Source: Citrus sinensis
Lineage: Eukaryota; Streptophyta; Magnoliopsida; Sapindales; Rutaceae
Assembly: GCF_022201045.2 (NCBI RefSeq)
Contig: NC_068558.1
Span: forward strand, 186,001 to 250,000
Direction of reading: 5' to 3'
DNA: 64,000 nt
Shown: positions 1-11,484 of the stretch, one piece after another
Layout: each line of letters begins with the position of its first letter
How positions within the stretch are numbered: position 1 is the first letter of the stretch
Position numbers and translations under genes: made by a program
The notes under the pieces: model-generated
The model's database searches: none
What the model saw: only the letters and a program-made list of their open reading frames with translations
Told to the model about the DNA's origin: nothing

Positions 1-525
1 TATCGTGAAATGATATCAAAGTTAAATAATGTTTGAAGAAAGCAGTATCTTAAGAGAGAGAAAAAAATAATAATGTTTTAGGTTGAATAAAAATTATATT
101 GTAGGATTTTCTTTTAGTTATAGTCCATTTATATCAAGTAAAAATAAAAAAAAATATTAACTAACATTATAACTTATAAAACAAAAATTATTAAATAAAA
201 ATTAAAAAAAATATTTATACATAATAGGGATTGGGATTGGAATTAGAGTGGGGAGTACAAAATTAAATCCCACCCTATTAAAAAATTAAAAATTATTTTT
301 TTATCATTCTCCATCTTATTTCTCAAAAATTATTTAAAATAGAGCCCCATAAAACTCCAAACTTATGGAAGATTTTGATCATCCTAGTATAAGTTCAGTA
401 ATGTCATATGTGCGTATTTTTTTAAGGAATACAAAAACGGCAGGTAAAAAAGGTGCGTTCCCACTACGTAACGTGGCATATAATTATTAAGGAGCATCAA
501 CAGTAACAATAAATAAATGTTAAAT

Positions 526-548
526 GGGGGAGGGGGGAGGGAGGGGGG
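526..548 (+). other. G-quadruplex-type G-run cluster
   Basis: Four G-runs (5, 6, 3 and 6 G) are separated by single A residues on the + strand. This fits the usual G3+N1-7 quadruplex pattern. It lies about 450 bp upstream of the small ORF at 1000-1200, is followed by ATGAGG-type repeats, and stands out in AT-rich sequence. Any regulatory role is inference. Confidence 0.6.
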
Positions 549-999
549 ATGAGGATGAGGATGAGTATGAGTTAAGCAAGAAAGGGAAAGGCGTACATTG
601 GATGGAATAGGCTACAGGTTCGGAAAGAAACACAACAGAAATGAATAAATGAGATGAATCTAAAAGGCAACATGTCATTATCATATAATGAATAAGGAGA
701 GTGAAAATTGAAAAAAAAAAAAAAAGGTGGCACGGCGTGGGAGGTGAGAAGGAGGTGGCAAGCGGGTGAGTTGAAGCACACTGGAATTGCAAACAAGTGG
801 TAAGTGGTAAGTGTAAAACAGCCTCCTAAATTCGATGGTAACTTACCTTTTATATATATACACATACACATATACATATATTTTAAGCTTAGCTTATTAG
901 CTTTTGTAAGGAAAGCAAGTTGAAATCATCGTCATCATCATTTGGGGAAGAAATAAAAATAAAAATAAAAAAGTGAATAAAAGGTGTAGAGAGAGAGAG

Positions 1000-1200
1000 A
1001 TGATACTGGTAGCAATAGTGGCAGAGCTAATGGAGGAGTACACGGTGCTGCTGGCGAGGGTGCTTGAGCATTTGTTTCACGACGCTCCTTTTCCAAGACG
1101 TGTTCGTTTTCTCATTCTTCGCAATCTTCCATTTGTCTCCTCCTCCTCCTCCGCCTCCGCTTTCAGCAGGAGACCTCCCTTGCGTCCAGCCCCCGCTTAA
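1000..1200 (+). CDS. Small conserved-looking plant protein, 66 aa, function unknown
   Basis: The ATG at 1000 follows a GA-rich leader and opens a 66-codon ORF ending in TAA at 1200. The first 45 residues alternate hydrophobic and acidic positions (ILVAIVAELMEEYTVLLARV), followed by a basic, proline-marked segment (APFPRRVRFLILRNLPF). The C-terminus is Ser- then Pro/Arg-rich. The N-terminal part reads like a folded or membrane-associated helix rather than random translation, and resembles short unnamed plant proteins I have seen, but I cannot name a family or function. I preferred the ATG at 1000 over the non-ATG start at 973. The gene is isolated: no other coding sequence lies within 4 kb. 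A chance ORF remains possible. Confidence 0.5.
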   Translation: MILVAIVAELMEEYTVLLARVLEHLFHDAPFPRRVRFLILRNLPFVSSSSSASAFSRRPPLRPAPA

Positions 1201-4200
1201 GCTTAGTCTCATTCACCGTCTTTTCTTTTCTTTTCTTTTTTTGTAAAATTTAAATATGTTGCTTGGCGGCTGAATTTGTCAATCAATCTTTCCTTTTTCT
1301 TTTGTATGTTATAATGTATATTCTTAATTCTTGGAGTTGGGAGTTGTGTACGTGTTTCTTTCTGGTTTTTTTATTAGCAGATAAAAAAAAAAAAAGAGTA
1401 TTAATAAAGAGCTTCATTAATTTTCTTTGTTATTGTTATGATCGAATTCGAATCGATGTTGTTGGACGTGATGCTATTTCTTAATTTTCTGTGTTATGTG
1501 TTTGTCAATCTTTTTTTTTTTTTTTTTTTTTTGAATCAATCATTTTTCTGGATTATGAATTGTAGTGGATTAGGAATAGGAAGAAGATTAGATGTGTTCT
1601 GATTCACACATTTGGATTAAAACCTGATCCTCCATCACCATGATTGATGGCGGGCTGATACATACAACCTAAATCAACTCGACTCGACTGGAGAAGATGA
1701 AGAGGAGATACCCGTTCTTTCAGTTACCCTGTTGCGACGGAGACGGTGGAGAAGACACATGTCACGTGAAGGTGATGATTGCTGGCTTTAGCTGAGACGG
1801 TGGAGAAGACACATGTCATGTGAAGGTGATGGTCTCATTCATTGCTGGCTTTAGCCGCCGTAGATGAGATGATTGTGGAGAACTCGAAGGTTCCTACTCC
1901 CTATGTTTTTTTTTTTTTTTAATTATGAGTAATCCTTTTGATTGATTTGAGGCCTAAATTAGTAAATTTGGAACCCAATGCAGTCTTAACGTGACATGTG
2001 TCTTTTTTTTTTTTTTTTTTTCCAAATTTAATGATAGTGATTTCGTTGTACTCTATGGCCATCCTCATCTATTATTAGAGGCGGACCCCCACCCAACCCA
2101 ACCAAAATTATTCTTCTTTCATATCATTCGTCCATCGCGGGGACTTTTCATTTGCTTTTTGGTTATACTTTGATTAATCCCAAAAGCTAATCAGTTCGTC
2201 ATTATCATCATCTACTCGTTGTCCAAATAAAGCTTCGATAAAATAATACTTGAAGCTTCGATAAATTAATAATTACCTAATTAAAAATTAAATTTACATG
2301 ATATGTTTTGTGACTTTTGTAAAATAAATTCTCAATGTTGCTTCCTATTTTTTAAAGTTAATTTAGAATTAAAATTTATCTCTTAACTCTTTTTATAATG
2401 TAAAATTTCAATTTACATTTTCACTTACATTAAATTTCAAGTTAACTCATTTTTAATATAAAAATAATAAATTTATAATAATTTAATTAATATCAAAGAC
2501 AACTAACTACTATTCAAATAAAACATAAGAAATACTAGATCAAGGTAAATAAAAATTAAAAAATAAAGAATTTTTTTTGTAAATTAAAAATAACTTAATT
2601 TATTGATATATTAATATTCATGATATTTAGGTTACTATAAAAGGAGTTCGCAATCCTTTTTTTTCTTCATTCAAAGTTCTCTAATAAGATTTTTATTATT
2701 CAAAAATTTAGTTTCTCTTATCCAAAAATCTTTTATATTTCCACTTCGTCGTTATCTTGTAATTTTGATGTCAGTGACTTAGTTTCATGGAAATGATTTT
2801 AATTGCTTTAGTTTGTTTTGATGTTTTTGTGTTGGTAATATGATTTTATGCTTTTACTTGAACACAATTAAATCAAGTTCAAAATAAAAGTATAATTATT
2901 TAGGGATTGGATATCCTTGAAGTTGAAGATCTCCTTTATTATTAAGATTGTGACTAGTAGCACCCCTCCAAAATCCTATTGAAACCCCTTTTTTTTCAAT
3001 TATATTTCATTTAATGCCAAAAATATCTTTTTTTTCCAAATGAACACTCTTTTTATTTTTGAATTTTTCAGTTTCTAAAATTTTTTCTCACTCTTTCAAC
3101 CTTACTATTTGTATTCCTCTCTTCAAACTTTCTTTATTAATTAATTTTTAAAGAAAAAATTAAAAATAAGAAAAACATTATACTTAGAAAATAATAAATA
3201 TTTTATGGGTCTAATACAATTTTATCCTACCTATAATTTTTTTGGTTAACAATTAGTTTGAGAATTCTTAAAAAATTATTTACAGTAGGATAAAATTTTA
3301 TTTTACTTATTTTTCCACTGTATTGTATCTTAATTAAGTTGTTATGTTTATTACAAGAATTTTGTTTTAGCTTAGAGGATTACTAATTAAATTCATATTA
3401 TTTTATTGATAATAAAATATATTTATATTGTGCAAGTAAAATAAAATTGAAGAGAACAAGACAATATAAATAGTTTAATTTTATTTATATTTGTCCTTAA
3501 ATATAATTATAATATAACAGGGGTTTTATATGATTAATGAAGGGGTGCCAATAATCCAACTCTATTTTAATTCGGAGATCTTCATTTCCCTTCCTCAAGC
3601 AATTTTAAAGGGGATGAGAAGGGTACGAGAATATAAATAGAGCATCGAAAATGGGTATGGAGATGTCAATCTCCTCCCCTCCCATTTCCATTGCCATCCA
3701 ACATGTGTTGTGGGTTAATTATTGGTAACACCTACTTGCTCAATCCACACAGAAATGGTAACTAATGAGGAAAAGTACAAGATAAGGCCGCTCCTTATTT
3801 AATATATTATAAGTATATAATTAATTGTGATTAAATTGGTAATAATGGTAATTGACATGGTTAGGATATTTGGACTTAAATTCTTGACTTAAAATTTTGA
3901 CAAAATTTGTAAGCTATTGATTTCAAGTAATCCAATTGTAGATATTGAAATTTAAAGTAGCATTTAGTGGGGGTTAGTATCATCTATCTTTGGATTGCTT
4001 GAAGCAATAGCTCAAAAATTGTATCAAAATTTTAAGTCAAGAGTCTTAAGTTAAATTTTTATTTTTTTTAATTTAATATCATTTTCACTTTACTGAAATG
4101 AGAATGTTACTAAAATGTGAATGATTTGATTAGAGAAATATTCTACACATATGCGGCAAGATGCATGCACGTAGAGCAAATTATAGATAAATAGATATAC

Positions 4201-5062
4201 ATACCAATTCAATTATTATTATTATTATTATTAATGTGGATGAAGCTTAGAGAATAAACCTCTCGACCGTGTGGTTTACGTGTAGAGAGTCTTTATATTG
4301 TGGAGACTCGCCTGATCTTTGTCTAATCACTAATGCTTTTGCTAATTGGTATGAGATTCATGGAAATTAATTTAAAAATGAACATGGGAACAACAACTAG
4401 GAATGCTAGCTGGCAAATTTCAAGTAATTTTCAAGAACAAGGCCCACGGTATCGCTAGGCTCTAGCTAGTTGATTTATTTTTATCTTTAATTTACAAGAT
4501 ATTCTTTCCTAGCTATTACATATTATATGACATCTTCAGTTCGAGTGGGAAACTTAGGAAAATCGAAAATTCCTTCGGCAAAATTAAATTAATTATTACG
4601 TTTCCATTAGTCTCATGTCATACATTTGGATAACATGGTATAATATGTAGCTCATAAAATCAAGATTCTAATTCTCTCATCAATTAGCATCTAACATACT
4701 AATATATAATTCTGGTTTACTTGGCCAATACCAAAACTAATAAGATATCCATCCTCTTTCTCAGAAAATAATTTTGTTGTTGTCCAAAGTATCATTTATT
4801 TATTTAAAAGTAGTGGTACACATTTTAAATTTTTTATCCCAAATAACTATCCTAAATGATGTGGTATTTATGAATTGGTTAGTGAGATAATACAATTAAT
4901 TTACTTGTATTTTGTAAAAAATTATCAATCAATTAATAATACCCTATCATTTGCAATAATTATTTGGAATAAAAAATTTGGAATGTTTATGATTACTCTT
5001 TATTTAAAGTAACTGATGAAAATCCGGCTGCTAAAGCATGACAAGATCCATTAAGCATCAAT
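1201..5062. other. AT-rich spacer with decayed repeats
   Basis: No coding signal was recognised. The stretch holds long poly-T runs (about 1510-1531, 1905-1920, 2002-2021), the diverged tandem duplication at 1740-1856, and an inverted-repeat region at about 2925-3600. In the latter, GAAGATCTCC and GCACCCCT motifs on the left recur in reverse orientation on the right, which suggests an old DNA transposon whose exact ends I could not fix. Sequence near 3660-3710 (runs such as CCATTGCCATCC) looks like a hAT-type terminus. Confidence 0.4.
1740..1856. repeat. Diverged tandem duplication (54 bp and 63 bp units)
   Basis: Both units begin GAGACGGTGGAGAAGACACA and end in GCTGGCTTTAGC. The second carries an extra nine or so bases (CTCATTCAT region) and one C-to-T change in the CACGTG box (CATGTG). 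Unit 1 spans about 1740-1793 and unit 2 about 1794-1856. Confidence 0.75.
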
Positions 5063-5960
5063 TGGTAACAGAGCTTAGGTTCTAAATCAAGTTTGATCAT
5101 TATGAATATATTTGGTTTTTCTAATTCTGCATAATTTTGTTTCTTAATTTTTGTTTGAATCCATAAACCTATCTTCTTTAATTATTCTTTTCCCCAACTT
5201 TGCCTTGATCCTTCAAGTTCTACTCTTTCTCATTTAAAAGAAAAAACCAAAAAATAAAACTAAAGAAAGTTTCAAAAATCAATTGAATTTAAAGAGTAGC
5301 TTGGTATTCAAGTCTTGCCTATTCCAATTTTCAGCAATTAAAAAAAAAGGGGGTAATTCTAATTGCATCAAGATTTATAATTTTTTTTCTTTATTTGCTT
5401 ATGATTTGTTAAGATTGGATTGTTGCAAGTGAATTTTGGTAGAGTTCATTTAGTTCAATAAAGAACTAAAGGAGAAAATTAAAGAATGGAGAAAGACAAG
5501 AGTATGTGAGCTTATAAGAGGGTAAAAGGCATATTTGAGTAAACACGAGTGTGAGTACTATCAATGTTGAGTGGAAACATGTGAGGAGTATTCGTGAGGT
5601 TTTCTAACTTTGTTTTGTAGGTTACTAAATATGTCTCAAGACAGAAATCAATTTATTTCCAATGATGCTCGGGAAAAGATAGACTTTAAATTATTCTTTA
5701 AGTCCTTAGAACAAAAGTTTGAATGCTTGGAATTGAGGTTTGATGAGGTGAATGAGAGAATATATAAAGTTGAATCTAACTCACAAAAGCAACTACCACT
5801 AAAAACTCTTAATTTGCAACAAAGAGGGAGAAATTCATATAGGTGTGCTGATGAAGATGACTATAGGGAAGACCTAGATAGAGAAGATCGTGCTCCTTAT
5901 ATTAATTTAAGCAGATTTGGGCGAAAGAATGAAAATAGAGAGGTTAGATATAGAGATTAA
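5063..5960 (+). mobile_element. Truncated Ty3/gypsy-like retrotransposon relic (PBS plus gag N-terminus)
   Basis: TGGTAACAGAGCTTA at 5063-5077 is one base off the initiator-tRNA-Met primer-binding site common in plant LTR elements (TGGTATCAGAGC), and is preceded by a CA dinucleotide as at an LTR end. About 530 bp downstream, an ORF at 5631-5960 (from the MSQDRN methionine) encodes a charged coiled-coil segment (KSLEQKFECLELRFDEVNERI), then an Arg/Asp/Tyr-rich stretch. This order is typical of the N-terminus of plant Ty3/gypsy gag proteins. The reading frame stops at 5960 before any capsid core. No protease, reverse transcriptase or integrase and no matching 3' LTR were seen, so it is a dead 5' fragment. 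Homology is by pattern only; the ORF could be a gag-like host-derived fragment. Confidence 0.55.
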
Positions 5961-6485
5961 AGTTTTAATAATAGTGAGAGCTTTTCTCTTTGTTTCTTTA
6001 GAGAACTACCAGAACTCAAGATTTCATCTTGTGGCATTCTTTCTTAACTTATCACTCACAATCTTCTCTTCTTCCTTGAGTGTGGGGTCAAGCCCAGATT
6101 TATTATATCATTGGTTCTTATATTTATAGGACAAGGTCTTTATTTTATGATTGTTTGAATATAAATTAGAACGATCCTTAGTAAATGAACCTCAACAAGT
6201 GTAAGATCTCACCAATCTTTGTCAAGTTCACATCAGTAGCTAGGTATTCAAGCACAAATTAATCAATTTATTTGTGAGAGATTTTCAGCATTTAATTTGA
6301 TCTATAGTAAGAATATATGAAAAATGGGAACGACTATTTCAATTGAAGATTTTTATTTGAATTTAGACATCAAAATTTGATTATTTATTTAATGTAAACT
6401 AACTGTTTTGACAATTGCTTACATGTTATTAAATTTTTTTTTAAAATAGCTTTAAAAAAAAGAGCTGGCACATTAAGTTGTAGAA
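5961..6485. other. AT-rich spacer
   Basis: No coding sequence or clear repeat was recognised. The first part may still belong to the retrotransposon relic. Confidence 0.4.
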
Positions 6486-6494
6486 ATTTTAAAA

Positions 6495-7139
6495 GGGTAA
6501 AAGTTTGTTTAGTCCCTATATTATGAGGTTAGTGTCCATTTAGTCCCTGTATTTTTAAAAACACCTCAAAACGTCCCTGCTACTAAATATTGACACTTAT
6601 GCCATTATTTTTTTATTTTTAACTTATTTTTACAATATTACATTTTTACAATAATGTTTCTTTTTTGGATATTAATAAAAAATTAAATTATCAAATTAAA
6701 CTCAAAAATAAAATAAAAACAAAAAAGGTATATATTAATTTTTGTGGAAGCTCACGTATGTCTAAAAAATTAATATCGTAAAAAATTACATTATCAATTT
6801 TTTTAGAAAAATTAATATTTTAACTCAAGAGTATGTTCCACAAAAATTAATATATTTTTTTTAATTTTATTTTATTTTTTGGTGTTAAACTGGTAATTTA
6901 TTTTTTTCTTTTTAATAATGTCTAAAAAAATTATTATAATAGGGTTATTTTTTTCTTTTTAATAATGTCTAAAAAATTATTATAATAGGGCAATATTATA
7001 AAAATAAGTTAAAAAGAACAAAAGATAATGGCAAAAGTGTCAATAATTTAATAGTGGGGATGGTTTGAGGTATTTTTAAAAATATAGGGACTAATCGGGT
7101 ACTAACTTCAAAATATAGGGATTAAACGTACTTTTACCC
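6495..7139. mobile_element. Mutator-like foldback MITE with perfect 9-bp TSD
   Basis: The element begins GGGTAAAAGT and ends ACTTTTACCC. Its two ends are long imperfect inverted repeats of about 115 bp: the left arm's 'tagtccctatat' and 'gacacttatgccattat' phrases recur in reverse complement on the right. It is flanked by the identical 9-mer ATTTTAAAA at 6486-6494 and 7140-7148. Long terminal inverted repeats with a 9-bp target duplication are the hallmark of Mutator-like elements. The interior (645 bp total) has no transposase, so it is non-autonomous. A 47-bp tandem duplication lies inside at about 6900-6992. Confidence 0.85.
6900..6992. repeat. 47-bp tandem duplication inside the MULE-MITE
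   Basis: AATAATGTCTAAAAAA and ATTATTATAATAGGG occur twice, the copies starting 47 bp apart (AATAATGTCT at 6914 and 6961), with one A of length difference. Two near-identical copies imply a duplication more recent than the divergence of the element's terminal repeats. Confidence 0.8.
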
Positions 7140-7148
7140 ATTTTAAAA

Positions 7149-9818
7149 GATAGAGAACATCTCTAGCTCCTGGTGTTCTTTCCTTAGGTTGCTCATAATC
7201 TAATTCAATTCGCTCAATCCGTCTGATTCGTAAAAATTCGATTCATAAAAATCCAATCTATGGACTGATGGAAGGATTCGATGAAAGTTTTAAAATCTAT
7301 AGTAGGTGAATTAGATATGAATTTTTTACTTTTGTAAATCTGCAAAAATCGGCAAATGCCAAAAAAAATTATTTAATTAAAATAGTAAAACTTATAAACG
7401 TGGCATTACTGCCTACTAATAAATAAATAAGTTAAATATAGTTACATTAATGTCATATTATATCACATGTGATAATAATATAAAATAAAAATAATAAAAT
7501 AATTGAATAATTAAATAAACAAATATAGCTTCCTAAACAATAAAAATTCTAAAGCATTTTGACAAATTGGAGGTAGACATTTTGGGCCATCATCAATGCT
7601 CTCAAGTTTCAACTTTTATATAGATTTAAATTCATAATTTTAGTTTTCAAGTATTGATCTAAACAAATGTGATTTTTTTTTAGTTTCGGAATGTTATATT
7701 TTGAAACTTTGAATGTATTATTCTAGCTTTATTTAAACAATTAACTTATTTAAATATTATTCAGTTTTGAATTTGATCGGTAGTAAAATTATTTTTATAT
7801 CAAATTTTTTATCTAATTAGTTCGTAGATTTGACATAATTAAAAATTTTAATATGTAAACTAATTTGAAAAAATATGGATTGGTTATCGATTGGGTCAAA
7901 TACGCATATGATCCACAGATATATGATTGAATTTGGATTAAGCTTCACCAATCCGTAGATTAGTTTGGATTCAAAGATTATAATCCATAAAATCGTGAAT
8001 CATATATGGGTTGATGTCTAATTAACAAAATTCAATCTACAAACACCCCTATCTTTAATTGCTTTTAGCATATATATTGACACCAAAATTTGCATCGATG
8101 ATAAAAGTGAGCAAGAGTTGTTCTACTTAGGAAACAGACCATGAGAGAGGTTGTTGTCCTTGGATTACCATTGTTAAGAATGAAAAGCTTGGAATCCTGC
8201 AAAAAATAATCCATTAGAGAATGTTGGCGACGTAGAACTCTTATGCTTAAGTTAGAAATCGAGAGCGGTGCAATAACAAACAAATAATAAGAGAGAGAAG
8301 AGATTTAAAGTATTATAATCTTCCTCTAATATACCTATTTCTCATGATTGTATCTTTGAGTGATGATCTTTTTATTTAAGAGAGATACTCATAAGTGTAA
8401 TTTAGTTATGAAAACTTATCTTCTATCTTGTAGGATTTGACTTTGACGGCGATTAAGACTTATATTGTTTTATACTATTTAGATTAAAACATGTTATTGG
8501 ATTGTGGTCCTTGGGCTATGAGGTCCATTCGTTTATGCAAATGGGTCGAGCCTCGTAAAAATATGGTATAACAATAATTTTTTTGGGGAAAAATAATATT
8601 TCCTGTTTCTAGCAAATCGTATTCTTCCCCGAAGAGATCAAGTTGATATACATATGTTTTAACATCAAACCAGATCTACAGTTCATCTCTTTATTGTTAT
8701 TGATCTCTTGTATTATAACCTTTAATTTGTGTTGTAGCCAGGTATAATTGTTTTTGTTTCTTGTTTGACAAATTAATAATTAAACCAATTAGTTAGTTTG
8801 CTGCTGGTTTCTTATCTTTTTATGGTAAATTTAATGGGGGTGTAAAATAGATGAATAATGGCAAAACAATTCCGTCTTGATTCTGCAATTAACTAATGGT
8901 TCAGAATAACACGTACACTTATTCTTATTCTTATAATTTTACTATTAAAATTCCCATATTGATTCTTTTAACTGAAAAGTGTAGAACAACACAAAGTTCT
9001 CTTTTTCCCAAGGCTTGTGATTAAACTATATATTAAATTGGAATGCCTATTAAGTAATAGCAACTAAGTAATAGCAATGTGATGAGGGAATAAAACTTTC
9101 TGAGGCCGTGTAGACAGCCATGTTGGGTAGTGATTTTCAAAGATAGTGGGAAACGAAAAAAAAAAAAAAAAGATTTTGAGAATATAACGTTCCTTTTGCG
9201 TGAAACTCTAATATGTTAGTGATAGTATCTCATGTTAATTAAGAATATTTGCTAGATTAATAATATAATCCTATGTGAACTAATTCTGAACTTGTAAGCT
9301 AACTTTAATTTGAGTATACATTAAATCCATATACGTTTTTATTTATATCAGAGCCAAACTCACTCACCACCAAATGGTGCCAAACTCACCCTCAAGTGGT
9401 AAACATATGCCACATCGGGACTGGGTATACGATGAATGATTTCCCTTAATTGATCGCTTAATGGTGCGCCTTGATGACCTAGATTTGAAGCATTAATAAC
9501 GTGATGATAAAGTTTTGATACCATTCCCTTTGGAAAGGGTAATATATAATTCTATTTAATTATGTAGGCTAGGAGACATCACCAAGAAAACTGCTTACTG
9601 CTACCCCCTGGACTTGGAATAGTATGTATCAGAGAAGCAACTTTGGAATATATTACCAAGAGATATTACAGCATAAGGGAAGCGATGCCAAAGCCAATAG
9701 ATAGAGATTAGAGGAATATCTTCTTTGGGTTTGGAATCGTTTCTTGCTTATTTCTCTTCTTTTTCTTCCTTAGCCATTTTGCCTTTACCTTGACAATATA
9801 TCTATATATATCGAGCCC
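7149..9818. other. Spacer upstream of the HIPP gene
   Basis: No gene was recognised. 7190-8050 contains repeated 'aatccgtagatt/aatccaatct' phrases that look like an old hAT-type element, ends not fixed. 9350-9560 has LTR-like phrases (ATATCAGAGCCAA near 9350; CCACATCGGGA near 9411) but no closed element. The last kilobase should contain the HIPP promoter; no single TATA box stands out. Confidence 0.35.
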
Positions 9819-11484
9819 ATGGCTACCTTACTAGCTAAGGCTTTCCGCTCAGTTATATCTTCTATTGCATACTGTTTCTGTTTGTTTCGCTATCAAGACA
9901 AATTCAAAACCATCAACGTTAACAACAACATGCCTAAGGGACGACCACTTTCTTTGCAGGTTTGCTCGCTTAATTAATTAATTTTGCATGTTTTTCATCG
10001 ATCCCTTCTGAATTGGACCCCTGTGTACGTCGGTATCTCATCTCTTTATTTGGTTTGGCCTTCCACTTTCATCATATATGGTCCATGGTTTTTCATTTTC
10101 GAGTTGCCAAAGAAACAAACTTTCTTTTCGTCTAATTTTATTTTCAAAAGGTCACTTTTGGCTCCTTAATGTTAACCAGCTTCATCACCATAACTGTTTT
10201 TCTGTTTCCAACTTCTTAAGATACAAAAGAATATATAGGCAAGAGATAGTTTTGCTTCTTCTTTTTTTTCGGGTCTTTAGAAATAAAAGAACTAAAAATC
10301 TTGTTTTGCTGATTAGTTTTTATAAATATCAATTATATAGAGAGAGATACTTTCTCTAGTGCAGCTGTACTCATTTTTTTTATGCGGATATATTTTTAAG
10401 TCATGTAACTTAATAGCGTTAATTTTTAATATTATTAAACTGCACGTTTTTATAGTACATTAAAAATAAATTATATTAAGCCACTTATCTTAACAGCTAC
10501 AATGTCTGTATTAAAAAATCGTCCGCACGGGAGTGCATATATATATATATACACTTTGGCTGCAATTAGCTCAAAACTTCTTTCGGTCACTGTTATGGCT
10601 CTTTAATCACGTTGTCGTTTAGTATAGCAGCTTTAGGTATTAAAATTAAAATTTAATAGGTAAATAATTAATAATATTACTGCTGGCTGCTTGCTGCGGG
10701 CTATAAAGTGAATATATATTAAGATACGTATCCATGGTAACCAACAATTAATACGTACGTTTAATTAGTTAATCTAAACAAAACAGGTAATCCCTTTGGT
10801 TTCCTATACTACATAAATATAACTGGCTAAAGTAGACAGGTAGTAATGCATAAAGGTAATTTAAATTAAAGTGAGCAAAAGGAAAAAAGAAAAATGATCC
10901 CGTACGTTGGCATTTGGCAAAATCAAAATCCGTCTGGGAAACGCGTTTTTCTTTGCAGACTGTGGAGCTTAAAGTCCGGATGTGCTGCACTGGCTGCGAG
11001 CGAGTTGTCAAAAACGCCATTTACAAGCTTAGAGGTACATAATTATACAGAGCTACCTAGCTAGCTATAGCAAATTAGTTATTAAATCTTTAAAATGTAT
11101 TGGGTATGTATGTATTAATAACTATATATATGTTGTACGCGCGTGTATGTATGCATGTTAGGGGTTGATTCAGTGGAGGTGGAGCTAGAGTTGGAAAAGG
11201 TGACGGCGGTGGGGTACGTTGATCGGAATAAGGTGCTCAAGGCGGTGAGGAGGGCAGGAAAGAGGGCTGAATTTTGGCCCTACCCTAATCCACCATTGTA
11301 CTTCACATCTGCAAATAATTATTTCAAAGACACAACAAATGAATTTAAGGAGAGTTACAACTATTATAGGCATGGCTACAATGTTGGGGACAAGCATGGA
11401 ACACTTCCCGTCACTCACCGAGGAGACGACAAAGTCAGCAACATGTTCAACGACGATAACGTTAATGCTTGTTGCCTCATGTAG
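9819..11484 (+). CDS. Heavy-metal-associated isoprenylated plant protein (HIPP), 179 aa, three exons
   Basis: Exons are 9819-9959, 10959-11034 and 11162-11484; all introns are GT-AG and the phases close at 540 nt. The product carries one heavy-metal-associated (HMA) domain starting at about residue 48 (TVELKVRMCCTGCERVVKNA) with the M-x-C-x-x-C metal site, followed by the usual beta-alpha-beta continuation (DSVEVELELEKVTAVGYVDR). The C-terminus is CCLM, a CaaX box; X = Met predicts farnesylation and membrane attachment. The family binds transition metals or, in some members, acts in stress and pathogen responses. The RAEFWPYPNPPLYFTS stretch after the HMA domain places it in the single-HMA subgroup containing Arabidopsis HIPP44-46; I do not assign a specific orthologue. 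The start is the first ATG in frame, giving a short 47-residue N-terminal extension. The 1-kb first intron is AT-rich without clear regulatory motifs. Confidence 0.93.

Noticed and set aside
2925-3600. Large inverted-repeat region with GAAGATCTCC and GCACCCCT arms
   Set aside because: The inverted similarity is real but patchy and ends or flanks could not be fixed, so it is noted only in the spacer entry.
7190-8060. Possible hAT-type element with 'aatccgtagatt' phrases
   Set aside because: One end resembles TAGGGGTGTTTG but no matching left end or target duplication was found.
9350-9560. Possible small LTR element (ATATCAGAGCCAA and CCACATCGGGA phrases, GATACCATTCC)
   Set aside because: Suggestive of plant LTR/TRIM sequence, but I could not find paired LTRs, a target duplication or coding content.
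10078-10359. ORF of 93 aa between HIPP exons
   Set aside because: Lies inside intron 1 and has no domain; AT-rich Phe/Leu translation.
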